64,000 nucleotides of DNA from Neoarius graeffei. Lineage: Eukaryota; Chordata; Actinopteri; Siluriformes; Ariidae. The notes below the pieces were generated by a model. That model saw only the letters and a list, made by a program, of their open reading frames with translations. It made no database searches and was not told the origin of the DNA. The stretch lies in assembly GCF_027579695.1 (NCBI RefSeq), contig NC_083578.1:5684460-5748459 (forward strand), read 5' to 3'. Both the position numbers and the translations under genes were made by a program. Each line of letters begins with the position of its first letter. Within the stretch, counting starts at the first letter, position 1. Positions 20,454 through 32,549 of this stretch are shown piece after piece.

Positions 20454-23400
20454 CTACCCTCTCTCCCGGACTCCCTGGTCAAGGAATCTACATCCCGGTC
20501 TCCATCTCCTGGGGTGAGTCTGTCCACTCTTGTCAAGCTTTGATAGACTCAGGGGCGGCTGGGAACTTTATGGATATTCACTTCGCCCAAAGCATCAATA
20601 TACCTACTGCACCTCTTGAAGTCCCTCTGTCTGTGTCTGCCCTCGATGGCCAAGCGTTAGGTGATGGAAGAGTCACTCAAGTTACTTCTCCAGTCTTCCT
20701 CCAGTCTCAAGGTCACAAGGAAGAAATATCCCTGCACCTGATTCCTTCACCTGAGTTCCCAGTTATTCTAGGCCTTCCTTGGCTTATTCGCCACAACCCT
20801 CGCATAGACTGGGTAACAAGCCAGGTTGTGGAATGGGGCCCTGCATGCCATGCCTCTTGTCTGCTCTCTAGCTCTCCTGTGTCTCCTGCCGAGCCCCCTG
20901 ATCTCACCGAGTTATCTCAAGTTCCCACAGAGTACTGGGATCTCAAGGAAGTATTCAGCAAGAGCAGGGCCACCGTTCTTCCTCCGCACCGGGCCTACGA
21001 CTGTGCCATCGACTTGCTCCCTGGGACTACCCCTCCTCATGGCAGACTGTTTTCCCTCTCTCAGCCAGAACGCAAGGCTATGGAGGAATACCTCAAAGAC
21101 GCCCTGGTCTCTGGGTTCATTCGACCCTCCACCTCACCTGCTGGTGCCGGCTTCTTCTTTGTCGGCAAGAAGGATGGGGGGCTTCGACCATGTATTGACT
21201 ACAGGGGCCTGAACAAGATCACTGTGCGCAACCGATATCCCCTTCCGCTGATGTCCACTGCTTTCGACCTGCTCCAAGGCGCCACCGTCTTCACCAAGTT
21301 GGACCTACGGAACGCATACCACCTCATCCGTATCCGACAGGGAGACGAGTGGAAGACTGCCTTTAACACCCCGTCTGGGCACTACGAATACCAGGTGATG
21401 CCCTTCGGACTCACCAACGCACCAGCTGTTTTTCAGGCCCTAATCAACGACGTCTTAAGGGACATGATTAACCTGTACGTCTTTGTCTACCTCTATGACA
21501 TCCTTATCTTTTCCAAGACCATGCAGGAGCACCGCCACCATGTCCGCCAGGTTCTCCAGAGGCTGCTACAGAACAATCTGTTCGCCAAGGCCCAGAAATG
21601 CGAATTTCATGTTCCCGAGGTCTCCTTTCTGGGATTTATTGTACGGACAGGCCAACTCCAAATGGACCCTGCCAAGACCCTGGCCGTCCGGGACTGGCCT
21701 ACTCCCAAGTCCGTTAAGGAGGTTCAGCGGTTCTTAGGATTCGCTAACTTCTACCGCAAGTTCATCAGGAACTTCAGTTCTGTGGCAGCACCCATGTCAG
21801 ACCTCACCAAAGGGACAGGTGGATCTTATGGCTGGTCTCCTCAGGCAGAAAAGGCGTTCAAAGACCTCAAGGCCCGCTTCTGCACGGCACCCATTCTGGT
21901 CCTCCCGGACACCTCCCAACCATTCATCGTGGAGGTGGACGCCTCGGACAGTGGTGTCGGCGCGGTACTCTCTCAACGTTCGGAAGGAAAGCTGCACCCC
22001 TGCGCTTACTTCTCCCACCGCCTGAGTCCTGCGGAGTCCCGGTACGATGTGGGAGATCGAGAACTGTTAGCGGTCAAACTGGCCCTTGAGGAGTGGAGGC
22101 ACTGGCTGGAGGGAGCGCAACATCCATTCCTGGTTTGGACTGACCACAAGAACCTGGAGTACCTCCAACAAGCCAAGAGACTGAACCCTCGACAGGCTAG
22201 GTGGGCCCTGTTTTTCAGTCGGTTTGACTTCACCCTCTCGTACCGTCCCGGCTCCAAGAACACCAAACCTGACGCACTGTCCAGGCTGTTCTCTGCCACT
22301 AACAGGGAGAATGAAGTCGGGCCTATTATCCCGGTGTCCCGGATTGTGGCCCCTGTCCGCTGGGGTATTGAGGAGGCTGTTCGACGAGCCCAACGCCAGG
22401 ACCCCGGTCCTGGGACGGGGCCACCGGGCCTCTTGTACGTCCCACATCAAGCCCGGGCCAAGGTTCTCCAGTGGGGTCACTCTTCCCCTCTCACCGCCCA
22501 CCCGGGAGCTCGGAGGACCCTGGACTTCCTGAAAAGACGCTTCTGGTGGCCTAACATGGAGCAGGAAGTAAGGTCATTTGTCCTGTCCTGTGAGGTTTGC
22601 ACCAGAACCAAGAACCCACGACAGCGTCCCCAGGGTCTCCTGCATCCTCTGACCATTCCCCGGCGTCCCTGGTCCCACGTGGCAGTCGACTTCATCACGG
22701 GTCTCCCTGAGTCACAAGGTAACATGGTCATTTTGGTCATTGTTGACAGATTCTCCAAGGCCTGCCGCTTCATACCTCTGTGCAAACTCCCCTCTGCTCT
22801 TGAAACAGCGAAACTTATATTTAATCATGTCTTCCGAGTCTTTGGTCTTCCACAGGACATCGTCTCAGACCGAGGGCCCCAGTTCTCCTCCCGAGTGTGG
22901 CACGGGTTCTGCAAGGTCATCGGAGCCACTGCCAGCCTCTCCTCTGGGTTTCACCCACAGTCCAATGGTCAGACGGAGAGGCTCAACCAGGACCTGGAAA
23001 CCACCCTGCGAGGCCTGGCTATGGATAACCCAACATCATGGAGCACCTGGCTGCCATGGGCAGAGTATGCCCACAACACCCTGCAGTCATCGGCCACCAA
23101 GCTGTCGCCATTCCAGTGCCAATTCGGGTTCCAGCCACCTCTGTTCCCGGACCAGGAGGAGGACGCGGGGGTGCCCTCGGTCAACCAATATGTGAGACGG
23201 TGTCGCAAGACCTGGAGCAAGGTCAGGAAGACCCTCATACAGACCTCCAGAACCAACCAGACTCAGGCCAACTGCCACAGAAGACCTGCACACACTTTCC
23301 GCCCTGGGCAGCGGGTTTGGCTGTCCACTAAGGACCTTCCTCTGCGGGTGGAGAACCGCAAGCTTGCTCCTCGCTACATTGGCCCCTTCAAGGTGGTGCG

Positions 23401-23746
23401 CAGGGTGAACCCTGTCTCCTACCGGCTCCAGTTGTCCCGGACTCTGAGGATCAACCCCACTTTCCATGTTTCCCTGTTGCGGCCTGTACTGACATCTACG
23501 TATGCCCCTGCCCCTAGGAACCCCCCACCCCCCCGCATCTTCCAGGGGCAGACTGTGTTCACTGTGCATCGCCTGCTTGACTCCCGCCGGGTCCGCGGCG
23601 GGTTGCAATATCTGGTGGACTGGGAGGGCTATGGTCCTGAGGAGCGCTGCTGGGTTCCTGCTCGGGATGTCCTAGATAAAGAACTGTGTCGGGACTTCCA
23701 TTCGGCCCATCCGGATCGCCCTGGGAACGTCAGGAGACGCTCCTAG
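20414..23746 (+). CDS. Gypsy chromovirus Pol polyprotein (PR-RT-RH-IN-chromodomain)
   Basis: One uninterrupted frame of ~1,110 codons, opened either by -1 frameshifting at 20414 or by the in-frame ATG at 20351. Domain order: aspartic protease ([13 protein letters not shown]), reverse transcriptase (WRKPCIDY-type block, [17 protein letters not shown]), RNase H ([15 protein letters not shown], then VWTDHKN), integrase with HHCC finger (H and H near [12 protein letters not shown]-x2-C in CEVCTRTK) and D,D,E core ([27 protein letters not shown]), and a C-terminal chromodomain (VHRLLDSRR to [16 protein letters not shown]). The RT active site reads YLYD (tyrosine codon 21494-21496) where the family has YLDD, so a metal-binding aspartate is missing. 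The chromodomain of such elements directs integration to particular chromatin. The ORF is otherwise intact. Confidence 0.9.
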   Translation, partial: RTAPSSRGRVVTGPTLSPGLPGQGIYIPVSISWGESVHSCQALIDSGAAGNFMDIHFAQSINIPTAPLEVPLSVSALDGQALGDGRVTQVTSPVFLQSQGHKEEISLHLIPSPEFPVILGLPWLIRHNPRIDWVTSQVVEWGPACHASCLLSSSPVSPAEPPDLTELSQVPTEYWDLKEVFSKSRATVLPPHRAYDCAIDLLPGTTPPHGRLFSLSQPERKAMEEYLKDALVSGFIRPSTSPAGAGFFFVGKKDGGLRPCIDYRGLNKITVRNRYPLPLMSTAFDLLQGATVFTKLDLRNAYHLIRIRQGDEWKTAFNTPSGHYEYQVMPFGLTNAPAVFQALINDVLRDMINLYVFVYLYDILIFSKTMQEHRHHVRQVLQRLLQNNLFAKAQKCEFHVPEVSFLGFIVRTGQLQMDPAKTLAVRDWPTPKSVKEVQRFLGFANFYRKFIRNFSSVAAPMSDLTKGTGGSYGWSPQAEKAFKDLKARFCTAPILVLPDTSQPFIVEVDASDSGVGAVLSQRSEGKLHPCAYFSHRLSPAESRYDVGDRELLAVKLALEEWRHWLEGAQHPFLVWTDHKNLEYLQQAKRLNPRQARWALFFSRFDFTLSYRPGSKNTKPDALSRLFSATNRENEVGPIIPVSRIVAPVRWGIEEAVRRAQRQDPGPGTGPPGLLYVPHQARAKVLQWGHSSPLTAHPGARRTLDFLKRRFWWPNMEQEVRSFVLSCEVCTRTKNPRQRPQGLLHPLTIPRRPWSHVAVDFITGLPESQGNMVILVIVDRFSKACRFIPLCKLPSALETAKLIFNHVFRVFGLPQDIVSDRGPQFSSRVWHGFCKVIGATASLSSGFHPQSNGQTERLNQDLETTLRGLAMDNPTSWSTWLPWAEYAHNTLQSSATKLSPFQCQFGFQPPLFPDQEEDAGVPSVNQYVRRCRKTWSKVRKTLIQTSRTNQTQANCHRRPAHTFRPGQRVWLSTKDLPLRVENRKLAPRYIGPFKVVRRVNPVSYRLQLSRTLRINPTFHVSLLRPVLTSTYAPAPRNPPPPRIFQGQTVFTVHRLLDSRRVRGGLQYLVDWEGYGPEERCWVPARDVLDKELCRDFHSAHPDRPGNVRRRS

Positions 23747-23759
23747 AGGGGGGGGGTCC
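23745..23759 (+). other. Polypurine tract
   Basis: AGAGGGGGGGGG immediately upstream of the 3' LTR, the expected plus-strand primer. A stretch of G this long is also a likely sequencing-error site. Confidence 0.75.
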
Positions 23760-24246
23760 TGTTAGGACTTGGACTGTTTTGGCCTCTAGAGGCCGCTGTT
23801 ATTTCCTTTTCGTGTCTTGTTTATTTTGGCCTCTAGAGGCCGCCACTGTTCCTGTGTTTTGTGTTTTTGTTAATTGCCTGTTAGTCCTAATTATCTTCAC
23901 CTGTGTCCTTAATTAGTTTGTGTATTTATACCCCTGAGTTCAGTCCTCTTGTCACGGAGTCTTTGTGCTGTTATGTTTATCTCCAGTTTCCTTTGTACTG
24001 TGTTTTGTGGATCTTCTGAGCTTTTGCATTTTTGCCTTTTTCTTTTTGAATTATACTCTTTGTTTTTGTTTTTTTTTGTTTTGCCCTGGATTGTATATAG
24101 TGTACATAGTATAAATAAACCTTTTGTTACTTTTTCTACTTCCGCCTCACGCCTCTGCATTTGAGTCATTCCCCTGGTGGCCTAGTGGGGGTTTGCTGGA
24201 TCATCACACCAATGAACCAGGTTCGAATCCCAGCAAAACCCTAACA
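23760..24246 (+). repeat. 3' LTR of the Gypsy chromovirus
   Basis: 487 bp, nearly identical to the 5' LTR. Differences seen by eye: gag/gat at the first GGCC palindrome, tactg/tattg, tcc/tct, aat/aac and one T-run length. Both GGCCTCTAGAGGCC palindromes are perfect here (23781-23794 and 23828-23841). Confidence 0.95.
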
Positions 24247-24251
24247 CCTGT

Positions 24252-25352
24252 GAGTTCGTTATTGCTTCATTATCGCCTGTTTGAATGGATCCCAAACGAG
24301 TGGCCGCTATTTTCCTGGCATTATAAATAAAAAAACAAACTGATTCAAAACTATGTCCATGTTAGATGTTTTTATAGACTCAAACTAAAGCAACAAATTT
24401 CATTAAATTCAGAAAAGTATGATTTCAGGAGCCATAAAAACAAAGACAGTTTTTTTTTTCTCCTAGAAATCAGAGGACTCTTGATTCTGCAGCTTTCGGT
24501 CTTCTTTCTTCTTCGCTCATCTCCTCCTCAGGACAATCATCAGAAAGAGACACGGCCAGATGAGGTGTCATGAACAAACAAATGAATCTTACTGTTCTTG
24601 ATTATTTATTTTTTCAGACTTATTAGATCATAGATTTGATTATTCACTCCTCAGTATCATGATAACTTTCATATTTCTTGATAAAAATGTTAAATTATCT
24701 GACTGAGCCCGAGTCAGAAGTCAGTGATAAGTGTACGATCTGTCTGAAAACCACTGAAACTAAACACTATACCTCGGTACAATTAAAATAAAATCCATCC
24801 ACTGTTCAGTAAATATCTGCTAGCTCATGAGCTGTTAATTAGCAGCAAAAGCTAGCTACATAAATGGAGGTTACCTTCGCAACAGACCAATTTCCATATT
24901 ATATCTGTTGGAGTGACAACTGGTTCTGCCACGTTTGCCAAAATTTCCAGAACTCCAGTCTGGCGCACTGAATTATGGGATTATCTTCTGACTGGGACAG
25001 TCCTTTTCTCAGGAGCACACAGATGCTGCCCCAAGAACGCTGCCTACACAGGATGCCGTCTTCCGACTGGAACGCACCAGTCCTTCAGTGCACTTGGAAT
25101 TAAACATTTAATTGTGGTTTTCTACTGGACTACTGGTTGAGATGTGTCTGTGCAAAAAGTGAAACATAGTTCAGTTCAGGAACCCTTGTGTTTTTTTTAG
25201 AAATACTAAAGTGAAAGATGTGGGAATTTGACTACGCAGGCCACCACACATATAATGTGCACTACAGAGTGTATACAGTGTTTACACAATGCTATTTAAG
25301 ACCGTCTGTAGTGAACTGTACAGAACACCACAGCAGATTTATTCACAAGAAA
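24252..25352. other. No gene recognised
   Basis: Unique-looking AT-rich sequence between the Gypsy element and the next SINE. A 75-codon frame at 24913-25140 has no recognisable motif. Confidence 0.5.
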
Positions 25353-25365
25353 AGAGACGCCAGTA

Positions 25366-25733
25366 GGGCGGCACGGTGGTGTAGTGGTTAGCGCTGTCGC
25401 CTCACAGCAAGAAGGTTTGGGTTCGAGCCCCGTGGCCGGCGAGGGCCTTTCTGTGTGGAGTTTGCATGTTCTGTCCGTGTGGGTTTCCTCCGGGTGCTCC
25501 GGTTTCCCCCACAGTCCAAAGACATGCAGGTTAGGTTAACTGGTGACTCTAAATTGAGCGTAGGTGTGAATGTGAGTGTGAATGGTTGTCTGTGTCTATG
25601 TGTCAGCCCTGTGATGACCTGGCGACTTGTCCAGGGTGTACCCCGCCTTTCGCCCGTAGTCAGCTGGGATAGGCTCCAGCTTGCCTGCGACCCTGTAGAA
25701 GGATAAAGCGGCTACAGATAATGAGATGAGATG
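25366..25733 (+). mobile_element. Full-length tRNA-derived SINE, 1.1 kb upstream of MHC class II alpha
   Basis: Complete consensus from gggcggcacggtgg (tRNA-like head with A-box and B-box) to the gataatgagatgagatg tail. Perfect 13-bp TSD agagacgccagta at 25353-25365 and 25734-25746. Oriented with the MHC gene. Confidence 0.93.
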
Positions 25734-26326
25734 AGAGACGCCAGTATGTGTTTACTGACAAAACTACTTACGGTACAGATATCACTTCTAGCACAGACAC
25801 TTTGTTTATTGTGTTTTTATTGTTATAAAATGTGTACGATACCAAACATAAAATAGAACAGGATACACAGCTTTTCATTTCTTTCTTTCTTTCTTTCTTT
25901 CTTTCTTTTATTTTTATTTTTATTTTTTTTTTCCAAACCCCTTTTTCTATGTCAAGAACAAAAGCTCAAAATTTCAGGAGCTGTAAAAATTAATGTCATT
26001 GTTGTTTGTTTAAACTTTGAAACCTAAACTTTTATTTTGTATTATTATTTCAGGCACAAAAGCTCAAAAATTCAGGAATTATTATTATTATTATTATTAT
26101 TGTTGTTTTTTGTTGTTTGCTTGTTTGTTTGACCTTTGAAACCTAAAGACTATTCAGGATTTTAATATTGCTCTGATTTCTCGCTTTCTCTCCTGCTTGC
26201 TTTTCATTTCTTCCTTTTTGTGCTCCCAGTGTTTTAATTCTTTGTGTTTGTAATGATCAGCGCACCTCAGTATGGAAAGAGTAAAGGATCAGGAATTGTG
26301 AAACTCACTTGAGTGTCTGCCTGAAC

Positions 26327-26363
26327 CCAGCTGACTGTGAGGAGAGAACTGATCTGATTGGAT
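26327..26363 (+). promoter_or_regulatory. Candidate X/Y-box region of the class II alpha promoter
   Basis: CTGATTGGAT at 26354-26363 is an inverted CCAAT Y-box, about 113 bp before the start codon, which is where class II promoters keep it. A loose X-box-like cccagctgactgtg lies 14 bp upstream. In class II genes these bind RFX and NF-Y and recruit CIITA. The Y-box is convincing, the X-box weak. Confidence 0.4.
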
Positions 26364-26475
26364 GATTTATTTATCACTGACTCTGCACTCGGCTGTATTT
26401 CTGTCTCTATTCAGTGTGTGGAAGTCAGTGACAAGTGAATTCATCTGAGCTGCTGGTTTACTGACAAACTTCAGG

Positions 26476-27476
26476 ATGAAATTATTTCTCATCTTTTTCA
26501 CACTAATGTGTGTGAGGGACACTGAATCACAGTGTAAGTGAGATATTTATTTATGTGTAAATTTGCTGTAATATTTTTCCCCAGTGGTAATTAGAAGAGT
26601 GTATATAAAGTGTTAATGGTGGTGTTTTGGTTATTAAGCTGTAGAGCTTGATTTAAATGAGACAGATCGTTTCAGATCATCACAAAAATGATGTGATTTT
26701 GTCAGTGATGATGTTTTTATCTCACTGTAGTAACAGGCTGCTGCAGTTTGAACGCGTGTGTGTGTGTGTGTTTCTCCAGTTAAACATCAACACCTGCAAA
26801 TAACCGAATGTTCAGAGAAGAATAAGGAGTATATGTTAGGGTCCGATGGAGATGAGGAGTTTTATGCAGATTTTGAGAAGAAGAATGGAGTCATAATGCT
26901 GCCTCCCTTCACTGATCCGATTGAGTACCCTGGAGTGTACGAGCTTGCCGAGGGTGAAATGGCCGCCTGCCAACAAAACTTACAGGTGCTCACAGAGGAC
27001 TTTAAAGACCGGCCGGTGCCACAGGGTGAGAAACTCAGTGTTTATAGGAGCACAAATTGACCTTGATGATATTGAGTCTAAAATGATTTTCCAGCATGAA
27101 GATGTGAGATTTGTTGTAGATTTGACTGTAAATCACTGACCATTACACTGTCAGTAAACTACAGGAACAATCACAGTCTCCAGCCTGTAAAGCTCTCATT
27201 TACTGTACAATACTCTAATCTCACAGCCGACACTACAGCACTGCTGTCTCACACTATTTTCATTTCATAAAGGCTTTTTATTCGACTAAAACATCCCAGA
27301 ATGCACCACATCATCACAGCAGCTGTTTGCTTCGCCCCGAACACAAACTATAGAAATGAAGAAAGTTCTCTCTGAACAGACTAACTGTTGAAGTGTGGGG
27401 TTTGTAAATCTAAATAAATCTTTTTTTAAATTTCTTTTTTTATTTTTTTTATTTTAAATCTTTTATTTCTATCCCC

Positions 27477-27537
<61 letters not shown>

Positions 27538-28918
27538 CAATTATGGATTATGGAGCTAAAGGTAGATTTTATAATTGACTTGCTAGAAAATGTGAAGATG
27601 ATCTGAGGCAGTAGGATGGCACATTACTCAGTCGTGAACACAAGCAGAGGGTTTATTTGTAAATAGTCATGTTCCATGTTCTTTCTCTGGCATCTGTTTA
27701 TCATCTATAAATGCTGAATGAAGTGTAATCCATTACATTTTATGTTTAATAAACCTGTAATTAAGCTGCTGTCCTCAGAATTCACGTTTAAAATCACAGC
27801 TTAGATTCCAGATTCCTGTTGGTTATTATTATATGGACACGAGTGTTTTGCTGGGAAATACACCACTCATATTTTTCATAGGAGCTACATCCGGGACCTG
27901 AGTAACACAGTCTCCAATATCTTCACTCATGAGGAAATTGATGAATTGTTTTGATAAATTTGGGGACTTTTTGTTTGTGAATGTGTCGATAGAATAAAAA
28001 GAAAATCACTCAATAAAAACTCGCATTTTTCATACAAAATACATCGTGGGTCTGAGTGACATAATTCCCAATATTTCACTCTGATGATGTCACTCCCAGT
28101 GTTTTCCCACTGACTAGACGTGTGTTGTCAAAATGGTGAACCGTTTCAAAATTTAAATACTTTTGATTAACTTGTGGTGGGTTTTTTTGGATATGTTCAT
28201 ATAATACAAATAATATTGCACATAGGCTTGAAGATATCAAGTTTATTTTCTCATGTTGAAAAATATTTCACTCGTTCTCTTCGCTCCCTCATGATGTATC
28301 CATTCACCACTCAAAGATAAACTTCATATCTTCACACCACCGTGTAACATCCTCTATATATCGACAGCCAGATGAAATAATGAATGCATCACAGTCTCAG
28401 AGTCATAACAATGGTGCACATGTGCTTTATATTTTTCTCCAGATGCCCCACAAAGCTCCATCTATCCCAAACAAAAGATGCAGCTGGGTTCAGAGAACAT
28501 GCTCATCTGCCACTTCACACGATTTTTCCCTCCACCTGTTACTGTACGCTGGACCAAAAACAGTGTAGATGTGACGGAACAATCCACACTAAGCTGCTAT
28601 TACCCGAATAAGGACAAAACCTACAACCAGTTCTCCCACCTGCCCTTCACTCCACAGGAAGGAGATGTTTACACCTGCACGGTGGAGCACGAGGCCCTGG
28701 AGACGCCCGACACCAAGACATGGGGTGAGACGGAGAGTTTAACTACTGATTCAGTCTTTCCTTAGAGTAGAAATAACCGTGTGTGTGTGTGTGTAGAGGT
28801 GGATGTTGAGCTTCCCAGTGTGGGTCCCTCTGTGTTCTGTGGAGTGGGTCTGGCTGTCGGACTGCTCGGAGTCACTACTGGAACTTTCTTCCTTGTCAAA
28901 GGAAACAGATGTAACTGA
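26476..28918 (+). CDS. MHC class II alpha chain
   Basis: Coding exons 26476-26533, 26780-27025, 28443-28724 and 28797-28918, all joined by GT/AG introns in phase 1, giving 235 residues. Exon 1 encodes the signal peptide (MKLFLIFFTLMCV). Exon 2 is the alpha-1 peptide-binding domain (residues 20-101) with a cysteine pair (TECSEKN, MAACQQN). Exon 3 is the alpha-2 C1-type Ig domain (102-195) with MLICHFTRFFPP and VYTCTVEH. Exon 4 gives the acidic connecting peptide, a transmembrane helix with repeated glycines (GVGLAVGLLGV) and a short KGNRCN tail. The product pairs with a class II beta chain and shows endosomal peptides to CD4 T cells at the surface of antigen-presenting cells. No N-X-S/T glycosylation sequon is visible. 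Length and exon plan are normal for teleost class II alpha and no lesion is seen. Locus name (for example DAA) cannot be assigned from this sequence alone. Confidence 0.95.
27479..27536. repeat. (CA)n microsatellite in class II alpha intron 2
   Basis: About 28 CA units, uninterrupted; likely length-polymorphic. Confidence 0.95.
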
Positions 28919-29305
28919 CACTTCAGGTAACAACTCTAATAAAACATTATATTTATAATATTTAATACACTGTTTCTCCCTGATACACCTGTTTGTGTTT
29001 TCAGTCAGAAGTAAAGCATTCGGAGAAGGTTTAGAGTCTGACCATGAATTCTCATTTTAATTTTTCACCGAGGAAACTGTTCATCCACTAGAGTTTAATT
29101 CATCTGTTAAACCATGTAAGGTTTTTTAATATGAAGTTGTTACTTGTTCCACTGTACACCTGTTTTGAATTTCTTATCTCTGTGCAGAAATCTGTTAAGT
29201 CTTTCTTTTCCAATTTATGTAAAGTCTAATTAATATTAGATGATGGAAATGAAAAGGAATGAGTGCCTGCAAATAATTAAAGAAATAAACTTTATTCCAT
29301 GAATG
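28919..29305 (+). other. Class II alpha 3'UTR with its own intron and poly(A) signal
   Basis: The stop at 28916-28918 is followed eight bases later by a GTAACA donor (28927). A TTTTCAG acceptor ends at 29004, so a 78-bp intron splits the 3'UTR. AATAAA lies at 29284-29289, placing cleavage near 29305. Confidence 0.7.
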
Positions 29306-30130
29306 TGAACGATCATGTGATTTCTGTTTCCACATCAATGATACTTCGTTCCACCAGTAAAACAATCTCTGTATTTGTCTAGTTTGGAAATATACTGTCA
29401 CAATCATTACAGAAAAATCTCACACACACACACACCACATGTAACATATTGCAGATGTAATATAGAAATATATATATGTAAATGCGTTCCACTTTGTTAT
29501 GCCCTTAAATTGCATGTGTGAAAAAGTGAAAACAATGTACGATCACATTTGAGATTTTATAAGTGTGAGAAAATCATATCTGAAAATGAAAACCACTCAT
29601 AAAAAAAAAGTGTGAATCATAAAGTGTTTAAAAACCTGTAAAATGTTCATGTGACTCTTCACACAGTGAAGTGACAACAAACCGACTCATGACTTCGTTT
29701 TCTTATGACTGAAATGATGATTGTTGCCAGTCTGAATTTTTGTAAATGTCCTAAAGTTAAATCAGGTAAATGCCTTCAACTCCTCCACAAACTGACCAAT
29801 CATCAATCTTGCTCCAGCATTTTTTCTCTTAAAGAGCAAATCACCTTTAGTAGAGCAAACCCTGGAGGAAGAGAGCACAGGGTCACACAGGCAATCAAGT
29901 TTAGACAACCTGCTCACTGCAGTGCCTTCAACGTAAACTTATTTTTATTCCCGTCTCAGGTTCTTGGGAGCGTTCTGATAGTTTAAAGTTTAAATATAAA
30001 TTTAGCATGAAACTTCCTACAGTGTTAAACTGTGAACAGCTGCATTGGAACTAAAACCAGTCCAGTTACTTTACTGTAAATATGATTGCAGAGCCAGAGG
30101 CTACATGTATGAAGGACTCCATATTACATC
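29306..30130. other. No gene recognised downstream of class II alpha
   Basis: AT-rich DNA with a short CA run near 29423; no coding or repeat identity established. Confidence 0.5.
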
Positions 30131-30340
30131 CCAGATAGCAAATGATGTTATTTCAATGTTGATATTTGGTTAAGATGGTTGATTTACAGTTATAGTTGAA
30201 CACTGATGGTGGATCAACCATTAATCAACCACTGATAAAAAGTTGAAAAAATGTGTTCGACTCAATGTAATGGTTGAAGGAAACATTTGATCAATGTTGA
30301 ATATATGTTGATTTTGTTGTCATCATACACTGCACCACTG
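30131..30340. mobile_element. MITE-like copy sharing ends with the 31484 palindrome
   Basis: Begins tcccagatagcaaa, the same terminus as the palindromic element at 31484-31825, and has the same attTCAATGTTGA-type repeated short motifs inside. The right end is not clear. Confidence 0.4.
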
Positions 30341-30875
30341 GACGGGAGCCTGGGGTGCACTCTGGGTGAGACCATTTTGTGGGAGGGGGGTTTCCTATAT
30401 TTCATTGAATTTCATTTATTTAATTTAGAATTTTAATAGAGCACAAGGAACTATGAAGAATAGATTATTATTTATGGTTATGTGCAAATCTTGTGTGTGC
30501 AACATGTAAGGAAAAAACGAACAGAAAATTCTACCGTACCGGCCGCTATTTGGAATGGTCCAAATAACCGTCTCTCAGAAGAACTTTCAGAAGAGCTCCA
30601 TTGACGACGAGACTTGCGACCATAGACTGTCCGTGCTTGCGACTGAAGAAATTTGCTTCAACAACACTGGCCAGTTCTCCTCTTTGTGGTAGTGTGGTTA
30701 AAAATAGTGGTTAAGTGAACATGTGCTTGTACACATGGTACTCTGATGGACAAGAACCCCATCCCACCTCACGCCCAGTGTTCCTGGCATAAGCTCCAGA
30801 TTCACCACCATACTGAGTAGGATAAAACAGTGACTGAGGATTAATATACAGACTTATTATGACATGTTATGTATT
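30341..30875. other. Anonymous; includes a repeat tail scrap
   Basis: The stretch 30750-30845 (ccagtgttcctggcataagc ... gataaaacagtgactgagga) resembles the 3' portion of other tRNA-headed SINEs. Nothing else is recognised. Confidence 0.3.
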
Positions 30876-31106
30876 CTCATCTCATTATCTCTAGCCACTT
30901 TATCCTTCTACAGGGTTGCAGGCAAGTTGGAGCCTATCCCAGCTAACTATGGGCGAAAGGCGGCGTATCTACACCCTGGACAAGTCGCCAGGTCATCACA
31001 GGGCTGACACAGACAACCATTCACACTCACATTCACACCTACGGTCAATTTAGAGTCACCAGTTAACCTAACCTGCATGTCTTTGGACTGTGGGGGAAAC
31101 CGGAGC
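30876..31106 (-). mobile_element. SINE, minus strand, head missing
   Basis: Starts at the 3' terminus ttctcatctcattatc and stops in the body after gggggaaaccggagc at 31106; the tRNA-like head is absent. Confidence 0.85.
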
Positions 31107-31291
31107 AAATATTCAAATATTTTGTTAGTCAGGCAGTTATTTGAATTGTACAGTAAGTTTAACTGCTAGTACTGTATTTAGGCAATATTTTATTGTCCAG
31201 GTAAAGACTGTATAATCCTTTCTGGTTCATATCCACAGACAGGCCTTTCCATCATTGTGTACGGTGAAACATCAACATCAACCCAATTTCT

Positions 31292-31483
31292 CACGGTGGT
31301 GCAGTGGTTAGCACGGTCGCCTGACAGCAAGAAGGTTCCAGGTTCGAACCCAGCGGCCGGCGAGGGCCTTTCTGTGTGGAGTTTGCATGTTCTCCCCGTG
31401 TCTGTGTGGGTTTCCTCCACAGTCCAAAGATGTGCAGTTAGGTTGATGTGGGGTGGCCTTGGGCTGAGGTGCCCTTGAGCAAT
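31292..31483 (+). mobile_element. SINE with alternative tail, cut by the palindromic element
   Basis: tRNA-like head (gtgcagtggttagc, GGTTCGAACCC) and body, then the gaggtgcccttgagca tail type also seen at 5929-6214. It ends where the palindrome starts. Confidence 0.85.
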
Positions 31484-31825
31484 TCCCAGATAGCAAAAAT
31501 CAGTTGAATCAGCATTGAAATAGCGTTTGGCAGAAAACATTGAAATAATGTTGAAATGATATTGAAAGTGTCCCCTTGAATTTGGGTTGAATCAACGTTG
31601 AATTTTCAACCCTATCAGCATTGAATCAATAGTGATTCAACCATCATCTAAATTTCTTTAGATGATGGTTGAATCACTATTGATTCAATGCTGATAGGGT
31701 TGAAAATTCAACGTTGATTCAACCCAAATTCAAGGGGACACTTTCAATATCATTTCAACATTATTTCAATGTTTTCTGCCAAACGCTATTTCAATGCTGA
31801 TTCAACTGATTTTTGCTATCTGGGA
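31484..31825. mobile_element. Perfectly palindromic foldback MITE
   Basis: Arms 31484-31652 and 31657-31825 (169 bp each) are exact reverse complements by my base-by-base comparison, separated by a 4-bp spacer, tttc. Termini are TCCCAGATAGC. The flanking att on both sides may be a 3-bp TSD. No coding potential. Confidence 0.9.
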
Positions 31826-32253
31826 TTCTTCTACATGCTCACATTTGAACTGGTTAATTTCAAGGTGTATCACAAAGATGCTTGTGATCGCATACACATT
31901 TAGAGAATGAGACGATATATTTATCTGGGATTTCTTATGAATACACAATGAAACAGTTTACTGTTACCAGTACAGTAACCATGATGGGCAACATGAGAAA
32001 TAGATGTGTTTAGAGGACATTATAGATGACCTACAACCATGTGATCAAAATGTGCTACGTCATGAGCGTCTGATATGATGGTGGATATACAAAGTTCTAC
32101 AAAAACGGTCTCCAGAGCTGCATCAAACGATGGGAGAAATGCATAACTCTGGGTGGTTCCTATGTAGAGAAAGACTAATAACTGTGCCAAGTTTCGTTGC
32201 TCTACTGCTATGGGAAGTGGGTCAGGGGCATTACTTATTGAACGCCCCTCGGT
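31826..32253. other. No gene recognised
   Basis: Unassigned sequence between the palindrome and the split MITE. Confidence 0.5.
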
Positions 32254-32549
32254 TCATTGCTAATGTGGTAAATGACACTTCTAGCTGCAAATGTCTGGTT
32301 TTGGGTGCAATATCTACATAGGTGTTTGGAGCACTTGCATGTGACATCACAGCCGATCCAGATTGTGACAGACGCCATCTTGTCGGCCAAACGCCATATT
32401 TCCGCCTTCTACTTCTGGCTCTACTTCTACCTTTTCTTCTGGAAAACCCTACTATATACAATTCTACTACAACGGCTGTGGCTACAAGCTCTCCCTACCT
32501 GTGCACGTTTATGTTTTTTGTGTGTATTTTTGCGTGTTGTTCGTCTGTA

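Larger units (their letters stand above)
18939..24246 (+). mobile_element. Ty3/Gypsy chromovirus (Tf1/sushi-like) retrotransposon, near-complete
   Basis: Structure in order: 5' LTR 18939-19426, primer site 19428-19438, gag from 19440, pol to 23746, G-rich polypurine tract, 3' LTR 23760-24246. Perfect 5-bp TSD cctgt at 18934-18938 and 24247-24251. The LTRs begin TGTTAGG and end CCTAACA and differ by about four substitutions and one T-run length change in ~488 bp, so insertion is recent. The C-terminal chromodomain and self-complementary primer site place it with Tf1/sushi chromoviruses. Two lesions (gag stop, RT active-site change) suggest that this copy cannot move on its own. Confidence 0.95.

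Noticed and set aside
22067-22501. Antisense frames of 60-170 codons within the Gypsy pol gene
   Set aside because: Shadows of the strongly coding plus-strand pol frame; no motif of their own.
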